Source: Paramacrobiotus metropolitanus (lineage: Eukaryota > Tardigrada > Eutardigrada > Parachela > Macrobiotidae). Taken from it: DNA of 64,000 bases. The DNA is taken from the NCBI RefSeq assembly GCF_019649055.1, contig NW_026570236.1:434001-498000 (forward strand), written 5' to 3'. The position numbers and the translations under genes were made by a program. Shown here in pieces: positions 41,301 to 51,895 of the stretch (position 1 is its first letter; the number at the start of each line of letters is the position of its first letter). The notes beneath the pieces are model-generated. The model was not told the origin of the DNA, ran no database searches, and was given only the letters and a program-made list of their open reading frames with translations.

Positions 41301-42288
41301 ATTGAAAATGTGTTTTTGATATATATTTTGTAAACAACGAAAACAATCCAAATATTAATACATACTAATACATAATTACTATATCGTTATTTTCATTAGT
41401 TTTTCATTGCAAATATTTTGATCAATCTTCACTTAGTCTGACCAATTTCTCCACCTAAAATCACTTGGATAATATTCAAAATAATTAAAAAAATTAAATT
41501 TTTGTTTCACATCGTTTTTAATCCTCGAAGTCCAGTATGATTTAGAAACCATTTAATCCGAAGCTTGAAACGTTTGAAATCGTGGTTTCAAGAACCAAGA
41601 TAAACAACAAAAACGAAATAATACATTTTTCTGGGAATATTTTTTTAAATTTTAATTCGTCCGTATAAGTCCTCACAATATTTCATTTATGTATTCAGCA
41701 TGACTATCACAAAATAAAAAAATTCTAAAATGTGATTTATATAAGAATCATTTGAGAACTGACTTCGTCCATGGAACTCCGCACCGGTCGCTCGCACAGC
41801 GCAATAACATGACTGAAGACTTCAATTAAATTCCCATCCAGGCGATCGAAGGCCAGCCGTGTGGGTCGCCTGACGTTGGGATCCGAGCCGACCAATGTAT
41901 CCGGCGAGGCGCCCATCTTCAGCAAATACGCCACCAAACTCATATTCCGCGCCAGGATGGCCAGCGACAGCGGCGTCTCCATCCCATCCCCGAAGGGCAG
42001 TCGCAGCTGGTCGTTGATGGAGATGGCGTCCGTCGTGAGCAGGCAGTGCAGGACGCACAAATCAGGCATGGGCTCGTGCACACACGACTCCGTATACATG
42101 GAGCAGAACCACAGAATCAGATTGTGCAGCTGCTCGCGGGGCATATCCAGCAGGACGGTGGGGTCGTGTTTGATCTGCAGGAAGCGCAGATGCTGCTCCT
42201 GCTCGAAGAGGGAATGCGAGCGATCACGCGGACGATGCACAACGGGAACGATCTCGGGGATGGCATCGTGCAGTGCGTCGGGATCCAT
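38368..42288 (-). CDS. Ankyrin-repeat protein with probable C-terminal SOCS box (ASB-like)
   Basis: Proposed exons, in transcript order: 42288-41764, 40955-40710, 40050-39605 and 38986-38368; phases agree and give about 611 residues. Exon 1 has an ankyrin-like unit (METPLSLAILARNMSLVAYLLKMGASPD, here split as METPLSLAILA / VAYLLKMGASPD). Exon 3 has another (VTPLHDAVVAKNVDFVRYLL, then DPN). The last about 50 residues read SLKNLCMGRVNDLL, then VERQLPSVMQAEL, which fits the SOCS-box pattern L-x-x-L-C followed by a basic/hydrophobic helix and L-P. Ankyrin-SOCS proteins recruit substrates to Elongin B/C-Cullin-5 ubiquitin ligases; that role is inferred from family. Joining exon 1 to exon 2 depends on a GTCAGT donor at 41763 that cuts short an otherwise open frame (to 41737), and the exon 3 donor (GTGCGT) was chosen for phase. 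Introns are unusually long (about 620-810 bases). Exon 1 could instead be a separate small gene. Confidence 0.62.
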
Positions 42289-43635
42289 TACGCAGTGTTT
42301 TGCTGTGCGCAGAAACTAAACGATGGGTTGGGGAGGTTTACGGTTTTACCATAAATATTTTGTGACTAAAGTTCTCCATGCGCATAACTTAACTCAGAAC
42401 TTCGATTAACGCACATTTGGAAAAGAAGCTACACAAATAACAAAGACCAAAGTAACACATTCCATTTGTATTTACATCTTTGGACTTTTTGTCTGGAGTT
42501 TTTGACTTCGGTGTTTAGCTCTTGGCCTGTGACTGTCGCAAGAAAAATCCATGACGTCGAGAGTAGACACGGCACGGCCGCCCAGTGAGCGGAAGAATAC
42601 GAAGCCCGCCATCGCCTCGTTGTTTTGCATCGTACCGGTCCTACCGGAAGTGCTTAAAATGCGTGTCCTCACGCGTGTCACGGTTGACGGTATCACCGTG
42701 ACAGCGACGACTTCCAGTATATCTTGTGCCGTGGCCCGTGTGGCATTGCACAGTAAGAAATAACCATATTTCTGTTACTATTATCATATCGTACCTATTC
42801 GACTTGACTATGCCTATTATCATGTAGCATGGGTAATTATCAAAAACAAATGAAGATACTGGAAAATATTTCAGAGTTCCGGCGACCGACACTGAAACGT
42901 TTTGTGCGAAAACAACTTCAAAACTTACCATCGGCATCAGTGCACAAAACTCACCGATCCATTCAATAAAAATTAATGATAGACAATGACTATCGGTTAC
43001 AATGCACAACTTATTTGTAACGGACAAGCTCGATAGTCGATACTTTATGGGCCGATCGATCGGTCGATCTAAAACTGCTGTAGATTTCGTGTTTAGACTA
43101 AAAGGTTCATTAATGGCCTGCATTCTAACACTTGTCATAATTTTGATTTTCGAAAACAAGTTACCACTCATTGGGTACGCCGTACGCGTACGATCAACAT
43201 ATACTTAATCTAACCAACGCACATGCACTACGTACCAATATGTAGCTATAATGTAGGTACTGTACAGATATGCATTCAGTATGCGGGTAACTCATAATAT
43301 TATTTAGCACTGTCTATATCTTGCAATGCTATTAAAAATCATTTAAATTTTGGCGGAAACAAACAGATACATGTATGATATGGAATTACTATAACGAGCA
43401 CAGGCAATTAAGTAAATGCACACCATTTCAAAGTCGCCGCGAATAATAGTAATTATTACATTTTTCAGAAACAATGGAGATAACTGACATGTGCAGATTC
43501 TGTAGAAGCGGGTGTAATAACGATTTCAAAGATCATCAGTTTATACAAGCACAAAAAACAACCGTATCATTCATCTGATCATCAAGACTCCACTGAGCAG
43601 TCGTAGTTTTGCTCTATTGGTATCCGTTTTCAGGC
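42289..43635. other. Intergenic region with an unresolved exon-like block
   Basis: A GC-richer block at 42472-42763 is open on both strands. On plus, 42551-42752 starts with ATG and ends at a strong donor (GTAAGA). On minus, a frame ending at 42472 reads like a basic C-terminal tail. I cannot choose between them, and neither matches a family I know. The rest is AT-rich with nothing recognised. Confidence 0.3.
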
Positions 43636-44338
43636 TTAAGCATCCATGGTGACATCACAATATCCGGAGAAACCAGGCACTGCCGGGCACTGACCAGATG
43701 GGACGCAGACGGGGGCACGGGCGCGCTGTCGAACGGTTTCCTCAACGTGGCGGAGAGCGAGATTGGCGATTCCTTTGCAGTCACTGGCTTGGTTGCACGC
43801 CTACATTAAATCACAGCGTTCTGACGCTGTGGCATCACGGTTATGCAATGTGACCTTAGAGACATACCCAAACTTGAGCCTGTTCCGCACCGAAATCCAT
43901 TAAGCAGTGGCAGCGAGCACCTGAGCAAGCCTAAAAAAATGACTAACTAATGAAGTAACAAGTTAACAACTGATGCGAAAACGGCGCATATGGATTACAC
44001 TCGTATAACTTACCAAACCGGGATCGTCGCACATGTTTGTGGACTGGCATGCATCGCCTTTATCCGCCGCTAAAAAAAGAAACAAATTTTTGAGAGATGA
44101 GAACGTTAACATTTGCATACAAAACGTCTGACAATGCTATTGACAAGTCTGACAATGCTACGCTTGTCTGACAAGCGTAGCATTGTCAGACAAGCGTAGC
44201 ATTGTATGACAATGCTACGCTTGTCATACAAAACAGTTGAATATCTTAAAATTATTAATTATGTTACATTAAGCAGATTAGTTAATTACCCTTGACGGCC
44301 ACTACGGCAACGAAAGCCAGAATCAATACGCAGCGCAT
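43636..44338 (-). CDS. Secreted ten-cysteine peptide, EB-module-like
   Basis: Four short exons, in transcript order: 44338-44290 (49 bases), 44069-44014 (56), 43930-43868 (63) and 43800-43636 (165); all introns GT-AG and phases fit, giving 110 residues. Exon 1 encodes a signal peptide (MRCVLILAFVAVVAV). The mature part has ten cysteines spaced C5C6C4C1C13C5C23C5C9C (numbers are residues between). GDACQSTNMC-x6-C-x4-CHC resembles the EB module of nematode and arthropod secreted or surface proteins, and a second, looser half follows. Expected destination is the extracellular space with four or five disulfides. Function unknown: cuticle, innate defence or signalling are all possible. It sits between the ankyrin gene and the sulfatase cluster. 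Intron 1 holds an inverted-repeat cluster. The fully consistent splicing of such small exons plus the signal peptide is the evidence that it is real. Confidence 0.78.
44116..44234. repeat. Nested inverted repeats in intron 1 of the secreted-peptide gene
   Basis: Arms 44147-44168 and 44170-44191 are exact reverse complements (22 bases, one-base spacer). Then 44189-44205 and 44209-44225 form a second exact 17-base pair with a three-base spacer. The core word is ACAATGCTACGCTTGTC, present in alternating orientation, and a partial copy occurs at 44130-44138. The whole is bracketed by a direct repeat CATACAAAAC (44116-44125 and 44225-44234). Confidence 0.9.
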
Positions 44339-46078
44339 GATCACAGTTGTTTAGGCTGGCCGTAATACAAAAAATCCACCCCACGTTCTAGCAAACCGGT
44401 TGAAATAAGACTAAACTGTGCAACTGATTGACCAAGCACAGATATACTGAAATATCCAAGTAGAAACGACTGGCTTTTGCTAACGGAAATATGTCTGTTT
44501 GCCTACAAGTGAAAGGGAAACATTTAATGAGATAGAAAGTGGTGGAAAAAACGCTAAGATAACTCCAGGCTGTCATGATGACACAATTCTATATCTCTGA
44601 CCCGAACAAGCTACCGATTGCCGGCTCTTTATGAAATCAAAGTCAAGAGACGCCGGTTCAACCTCGTTTTCGCTTTCGAATCTGCTAGTGGATCACGGCT
44701 AATATCATGCAAACGGCATGTATGCCGGGCAGTGGCAATTAATATTAACAATACTTCTTCGATCTGGCCGTTGGGCGTGTACAGTAATTAGATTCGACGG
44801 ATTATGGTCATTTATTTCTGACTATTTTCAATACATATTTAGTTAACATTTCATGAAGTTTTGTGCATATGGGAAACGGCAGCAATACCAAAAAGCTAAA
44901 ATATACCAGTCCTCAAATGCGCGGAAGGAAATGTAATTCAATAGCCAAATGTAGGCAGCACTAAAATCTCGAAATTTTAATGCACTCTTGTTCTCCAAAT
45001 ATTTAATTCTTCAAAAATGTTCTTAAAAACAGCTTCGATCAGTTTGCAGTTGATTAAAAAGTTGCAACACCACCCAATAAATTTTATCATCTATTTGTTA
45101 AACAGTGGGCAGTGGGCGCAAACTGAGGTCAACGAATACTAAAAGCAAGTAAGTATATCTATAGTTCCCTGCGTGCTGGTATGGTTTTTTATTACTTCTG
45201 AATTGTAATTGTAGACGTTTTGTGGTAAAATTAAAAGTTGTATGCGGTTTGCTTAATTCATTGATTACATCGAGAATTTTTGCCGACGGGTACGCACCCA
45301 GGTTTTGACAGTTCTGATCGCTGGGTGTCGTTCGTTTTAAACTTCATGATAATATGTCACAAAGAAAACGAATGGCTTGACTTGGGCCAAGATATTCATT
45401 AAAATATGATACTTAGGTATTATGAATAGGAAATCACAAGGACGAGGGTTATTCAATTTAAACATCGCACGATCGCACGTTCAAACGATAAACCAATGGG
45501 AGTAAATTATACCTGATTTCTAATTAACCTTTTTATGAAATCTTGAACTACTTTCAATCATTACGCATGAACTATCGACAGTACTCGGTATATGCTATAA
45601 CCACTGCAGAACTTTTTAACTACCTCATTATTTAAGAATAATAATTAATTAATAACTTAATGCCTGCACGAAACACGGTGAAATATAAAAAGGTCATTTT
45701 AAAAAATGCCAAAGTATTATGGATACAAGGCTAAATAAGCATTTTATTCAACAGGATTTGGCGCTGTGTGGCGTTAACGAACTTGATAAAATTTCACAAT
45801 ACGTAGCCATCCAACCGCAAATTTATTAACCTTGTGTATTTAATTACGCACATGTGCGAATTAACCATTCAGAGATTACATGTTTGGCGCGGCCATATCG
45901 AATGCATGCAAGTGAGTGCATATTAATGCGAATACACCCAATAACCTACAAAAATTCAATTGCAAAGAATTGTAATACATGTTATGGTTATGTCACAATG
46001 GCCTATTATGGCCCGCCTTCCGTAGCCGACTACCACACTGATCGACATATTATTGTACCGTGCAAATTAACAAGACCT
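44339..46078. other. Intergenic region between divergent genes
   Basis: About 1.7 kb of AT-rich DNA separating the start of the minus-strand secreted peptide from the promoter of sulfatase A. No exon, RNA gene or repeat recognised. Confidence 0.4.
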
Positions 46079-46144
46079 ACGATCTGACTGGCGGCAACAA
46101 GGTCTTGATTACAAGCATTCGGATACTTTCATTTTCTTATATAG
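46079..46144 (+). promoter_or_regulatory. Shared sulfatase promoter element and TATA box, gene A
   Basis: ACGATCTGACTGGCGGCA at 46079-46096 matches the elements ahead of sulfatases B and C. A TATATAG box follows at 46138-46144, and the start codon is at 46225, leaving room for a 5' leader of about 50 bases. Confidence 0.6.
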
Positions 46145-46224
46145 AAGGTATCATTCTGTCAAATCGGAGTTAGTTGCTTTCGGTTTCTTCTGCAGCTGTT
46201 GGTAACAAAGCCGCAACTGTAACC

Positions 46225-48852
46225 ATGGCGGCCATTTTCTTATTAACTTTATTGGCGTTTGGCGCCCACGCACGAGTATTTCCTAGCATGAATGAATTCC
46301 AGTTCCGTGCCGGCGAAATGAGCAACCGACAGGCACCGGCCCCACCCGCTACGGGACCGGGCAGTGACCAGGCCTTCGCCATGACGGAAGCGCCCGTTGG
46401 TTCGCCCATCGTCCGTGGTGGCACCACCACGCCCTCATCCAACGACGCCGTGGTGACAACGGTCGCCAGCCGAACACCCTGCTCATCCGGTTCCGGCAAG
46501 ACCTGCAACCCCAAAGGTGGACCCGGTCTCAGCAAACAGCCAAACATTGTTTTCTTCATTGCTGACGATTTGGTATACAGTTTTAATGATGTCAACAATT
46601 TTGGGATACCTTTCATCCAGTGGTATATCATTGGTTTAGGGTCATGCCGATCTCAGTTACACGGAAGGTAACCTCCAGACCCCGACACCCAACATCGATA
46701 AACTGGCTTGGGATGGTATTATCCTCCATCGTCACTATTCCAACCCGATCTGCACGCCCACACGCTCTGCTCTGATGACCGGCAAATACACTTTCCGCAT
46801 TGGTATGCAGACGGCCGCCATCAGTGACGGTGAACCATGGGGTGTGCCTCTTCAGTTCAAGTTCCTGCCACAGTACATGAAGGATCTCGGATACGATACC
46901 TATGCTACCGGAAAGGTCGGTTTAGTCAACTAAGACTACTCAATACTATAAAACCGATTTGATCCATTTGGCATTTGGATAATCAATTTTCGTTGCGTTA
47001 CAGTGGCATCTTGGACAGTACAACCGTGCCTCTCTGCCATGTAAGCACATGCAGTTTGTTTTTTTAAGGGTTCCCGCAAAGGTCTAATTATTCATAGCAG
47101 TTAGACAATGCGAACAAAAATAGTGTAAACATATGTACGAGTATGTTGGTTTCCGTCGTTTACCGGCAATTCTATTTTATGGTGATTCCCTTCTGAGTAG
47201 CCTTCACCTGTACAGCGCTCATTGACTAACTAAACGTTTTTACAGCTAGCCGTGGATTTGACCAGTCTGTCATGTTGATGGCTGGAGATGGCAACTGGTT
47301 TAACTACACCACCGGATGGGTAAAAAAACGTTTTAATTTCAATCAGCTAAGTGCGCAAAAGTTCACACGTGTTTTATTTAGATTACACCATACCCCATGG
47401 CTGGCAGAATGATCCGCGAGAACGGCAAGATTCTGTTCGCCAACATTACCAACAACAACTACTTCCCCGAGCTGTGTACCACCTATGCCGAGAAGTGGAT
47501 TCGCAACCACAACCCCAACAACCCCTTCCTGTTGTACTTCGCTAGCACTGTGCCGCACACTGCCTTCGAAGACTACGGAGCCGTTATGCACACCATGCCT
47601 CAGTACCAACTCCGCCCACCGGTCTTCTCCTTCACCGACAAATACCCATCGCGCAAGAAGTGCATTGGTAAGTTCCGGTATCTTTGTATTTGTCGGCAGT
47701 TGAAATATCGGTGACCTTGTGTTTCTCTCCAAACAGCGACAGCAATTTAAAAGCCGTGTAAGCATGATTTAAGTTATACATTTTTTTGCAGCCACCATCC
47801 AAGCGCTGGATGAGCAGTTCAAGCGTGTCACCGACGCTCTGACCTACAAGGGCATCATCAACAACACCATCATCATCTTCTTCGCCGACAACGGCGCTCC
47901 AATTCCGTCGTCCTACCAGTTCGTCCACGGCAGCAACCACGGCAGCAACTGGCCGCTGCGTCAAGGCAAGGGTGTCATGTTCGAGGGCGGAGTCCGCACC
48001 AACAGCTTCATCTGGTCGCCGCTTCTGCCCAAACGTGGACGCATCACCAACCAGCTGTTCCACGTCAGCGACTGGCTGCCCACCGTCTACGAAGCTGCTG
48101 GCGGAGATGTCAACCAACTGGGTGACAAGCCGGGTGACCTTAGCGGCATGAGCCAGTGGAAGTCGTTGTACAGTAAGCCGTCTTTTGAACTAATGGTATT
48201 AACGTGAGATACATTTAAAGCGACTTTTTTTGTAGATGGTTTGAACTACGGACCTCGAACTGAATTAGTTAACAACATCGATACAATCAATCCTCAGTAC
48301 GCTATGATCTACCAGGATACTTATGGTGGTTTGTACAAGATCATCGGCGGAAACATTTTCGACAACTCTTTCTTGGGATGGTAAGTAATTTAGTCTGTCG
48401 CAATTCAATCCTAATCTGCTTAAGTACAATTATTTCAATCCTAATCTGCTTGGGTACAATTATAATCGATTTTATCCAGGTACCGCACGCCCGATACCTC
48501 GGACTCTAACCCACAAACCGTCTGGACGCCGGCTGCCACAGAATGCAACTTCCCGGCTGGTGTGGAAGTTAGCAAATGCGTTCCCCATCTGTCTCCGTGC
48601 CTCTTCGATTTGGTTAACGACCCTTGTGAACTGAACAATATTGCGGCCAGCTACCCATCTATGCTGCAGCTGCTTAGGGACAAAATTACCGCGTACAACG
48701 CCACTGGTATTCCCTCCGAAATTAAACCATTCGACCCGGCTGCCGATCCCGGCAAATGGGGAGGTTTCTGGGTGCCATGGAAGGATCCCGTGGAAGTTGT
48801 TGACAACCCACCGCTGACCTTTATGCCATTCAACCCGTCCAGCTCGTATTAA
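46225..48852 (+). CDS. Secreted arylsulfatase (ARSB/I/J type), copy A
   Basis: Eight exons: 46225-46572, 46640-46915, 47004-47040, 47246-47319, 47382-47667, 47792-48172, 48236-48380 and 48480-48852; 639 residues, all in phase. Signal peptide MAAIFLLTLLAFGAHA, then a short Pro/Ala linker and a conserved extension (GPGSDQAF, VRGGTTTPSSNDAVVTT, TPCSSGSGKTC) before the sulfatase fold starts at PNIVFFIADDL. Catalytic features of the family are present: metal-binding D114-D115, CTPTR at 154-158 (Cys to be converted to formylglycine), GKWHLG, TVPHTAFEDY, IIFFADNG and RQGKGVMFEGGVR with the conserved Lys. Sulfatases of this type remove sulfate esters from glycosaminoglycans or small molecules; the substrate is unknown. 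The short exon coding WHLGQYNRASLP is only 37 bases. Upstream are a TATA box and an element shared with B and C. A is nearly identical to B in two stretches, suggesting gene conversion. Confidence 0.92.
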
Positions 48853-51727
48853 GAGCTCACTATTTTGGTGGAGTATTTGTATGGATGTTTTTTCTACGCA
48901 CTTCGTTGTTCAGTTACATTGACACAGTATGTTGTAAATTTTATTTTGCGGACTGATACATAGTTGTATGATATTTTGGACAATGCATTTTCATGCTGGT
49001 TTTACCCAAAGTGGCCCAACAACTATGAGAATGTTTTTGAGAATATCAATTTGGCCAAAGGTTTTGTGATAAAAAGCTCTGAAGTTGTTTCTAATTTTCA
49101 TGGTTAACGAAAACTTTATGTACGAAATTCAAGAATTACCGGAATACCAAAATTGATGCGAAGATTGCATTTACAAATCTTTAATTTAAACAAATTTTAT
49201 TAAAATTTGTGCTACGGAAGTCGCTAACTGTACACGTATATTGGTAGCTCGTAAAAGCTTTGCTTCAAACCCCTATAATCTGCGCATACGGAAAATGAAA
49301 TAAGTACTATGCGAACAGCATCATGGTTTCATAAAAATATCAGCTGTGAACGTCTTAGTTTTGATGGTGAACACTGATACTGGCTTTTGTTCTAAATTAC
49401 CGGAAATTATTGATCCAACGGCTCTGTTAATTAATTGCAATAGTTTCTTAACCCAGAATACTGGATGTATATACTCGTATATATATACTGTATACCGGAC
49501 ATTTGCTTCGCAAAATGTTTTAACCTAATTTTTTATAGATGAAGTGCAGACTTCGAAAAACCCCAAAGGCACATCCATGATCCAACACCATTCTTAATTT
49601 CTGTATACGAATAAATCATAGAATTATTCTGGTGCTATGGTACTGGCAGTTCGACCAATGGAAACAACCAGTAAAAGTTTAGTGACTCTATAATTATATT
49701 GTAGCTTTGGTCCTGATGGTGAAAAAAATGCGCACGATACAGTAGGGAGGAACTGCATACTACCTGGCGATATAGAAGATGAATGCTCTGTCCCGGTCTG
49801 TATCTGCAGTACCGTATTACGTTTTGACTGTTGCAAATACAAACTGGCCATAAACTTGTGAACAAAAAAATCGAAATTTTAGGCACACTTACTTTACGTG
49901 TTTTCAAATTGCCTTTGTTCTACGAATTGCTGTGCTAAACATATTTGTTCATAATCTCAACTAAATTTAAAAAAGGCTTTTACTAGTACAACGGTACAAC
50001 CTCACTTCAGAGTATTACAAATACAGTATGTAGTTCGCGTAAACTGACCTTGTAGCCAATGGCTAAGCACCCCTCTCAACGATGCCGTTGCGTACTTACG
50101 GAGACCATTACCGGCAGCAAAACTTGAACACGAGCATACCAGTCTGTTCTACAAAGAAGTGATCCATATGGATACATGAATTACGAAGAAGAAGTCACGA
50201 GAATCCAGATTGTAAAGTATCGGAAAGTCCAAAAGGTGCCGGTGCTGCTGTTGCGCAAACAAGGACAGTCGTCTATATGCATTTAATGATTCAGCGCTGC
50301 TAAAGAAACCTCGATTCCTGTTGTACGCAACTCCTATGTTAAGGAAAACGTTGTGACCAAACAGAAAGATAAGATGATTCTTAAGTGTCAACAATTAGTT
50401 TCGGTAATTGGCTCTCTTGTTCATGTTGTGGCTTGTGGGAACTGAATGGGAAAAGAGCCGAAAGCGTACTGATGACCACTCCGTCCACAACCTTTCACTA
50501 TTTTTCACTCCGTACGTGCACTACCTCAACCACTCAATCACTCGGTACGTTGCATTTTCGTTGTTTGCTTTTAACCTTCTCCTTGGTTCTCCACGTCGCT
50601 TTCCAACTTCTTTTCAGAAAAGTTTGCAGTAGATTTCCACACTATACCGATATTTTGCAATGCAAGAAATTTTTGCGAATTATCCTTGTGCGCTCGCCCA
50701 TTCCTGGGTTTTATGTTCAGATAGAAGTACAGAGTACTTCTATCTCTGTACTAATCGCGGAGAAAATATAGCTGCTTTTTACATAGCTCGTGTAACCACA
50801 GTACTACCTGAAAGTAGGTGCATTTTACAAAACATTCACAGGATTGAAACGAACGCGCAGCGGAAACCAAATGATAAATTAAATTAACCCGGTTTTACTG
50901 CAGCCAATAAAAGTCGTTTTCGTATACAGAGTAGAAGCTAAGGTAGCAGCGGCAAAGGTTTTAATCGGAAGGAAAGGTGGTAGTGCACCGAGTAAAAGGT
51001 AGAAAAAGATTCAATATTGTGAATGGATTGGTCACCATTCGAATTTGCAGCCTGTTTCACAGGAAACGTATTAAATAAAACCCACAATACGCCGAGTAGT
51101 GCTTACAAATACCGGTAACTGTAAGCGGAAAATAACAAAGGTCGATAATACTGATTTTTTTTACCGAGTATAGCAGTCTCTTCGATCTGTGCAGTAGCTT
51201 CAAATTATACAACAAATTGATAACGAAAATAATAGTACCATTTTGTAACGTCTGAGCTTTTGATTTTCCCAGACTTCCTTATTGGCCGTGATCACACCTG
51301 GGATGTAGGAAAATACCGGCATGTTACCACAGGCTGATGATTGGTAACTAATCATCTTCTTTCTTGGACATCGGACAAAAAATTTTACACAAATTACCTG
51401 TGATCGAAGCGACCGCTATGCACTATGCACTTAGTTGCATAGTGCTTAATTACGATCGAACTAGACTACCCTAGTAAACAAAACCACGCTGCAACGGGAA
51501 AAGTCGCGCTGAAGTTAACATACTGTGCAGCTTAATTAATTAGACCAATGAAAACACTCATTGTGCGATTTGAGACATTCTTACCATAATCTAGCTGCTG
51601 TGGTCATAGAGTTTTGTGCTGGACTGCTACAGGTATCGCGTACGTTGTCCGGCAAAACGCATCAGCCTATCTGTTTCGCGATCGCTTTTGTATTTTGTTA
51701 CACTAGATATCAGTTGTAAGAAGGCCC
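48853..51727. other. Intergenic region between sulfatases A and B
   Basis: About 2.9 kb, AT-rich. Contains a perfect 12-base inverted repeat (50719-50730 with 50734-50745) and another near 51420-51445 around GCACTATGCA. A 34-codon open stretch from about 50176 looks weakly protein-like but is unsupported. No gene recognised. Confidence 0.4.
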
Positions 51728-51779
51728 ACGATCCAACTGGCGGCAAAATATACCGATTGTGCAATGACCCCGTATAAAA
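51728..51779 (+). promoter_or_regulatory. Shared sulfatase promoter element and TATA box, gene B
   Basis: ACGATCCAACTGGCGGCA at 51728-51745 differs from the A and C elements at two central bases. TATAAAA follows at 51773-51779; the start codon is at 51896. Confidence 0.58.
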
Positions 51780-51895
51780 TAATGATAAAACATACATTAG
51801 CTTTGTCGCGTAGTTGTTAGACATTCACAACGTCTGCCTTCCTGTCATATTCCCTCAGCTTGGTGTCTCCGCAGTTAGCGGAAATTACCAAGAAA

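Noticed and set aside
41737-42288. Exon 1 of the ankyrin gene as a complete single-exon gene of 183 residues
   Set aside because: Exon 2 has no start codon of its own and joins in phase to a GTCAGT donor inside this frame, so one gene is simpler; kept as an alternative.
42641-43171. 176-codon minus-strand frame
   Set aside because: Most of it is AT-rich sequence with random-looking residues; only its last part overlaps the exon-like block described separately.
46174-46224. Upstream extension of the sulfatase A frame through a TTG codon
   Set aside because: The ATG at 46225 starts a textbook signal peptide and fits the TATA position; the extension is leader sequence.
50719-50745. 12-base perfect inverted repeat with three-base loop
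   Set aside because: Isolated, short and in AT-rich intergenic DNA; such hairpins are expected by chance often enough that I give it no meaning.
51860-51895. Upstream extension of the sulfatase B frame through a TTG codon
   Set aside because: The ATG at 51896 begins the signal peptide, as in copies A and C.
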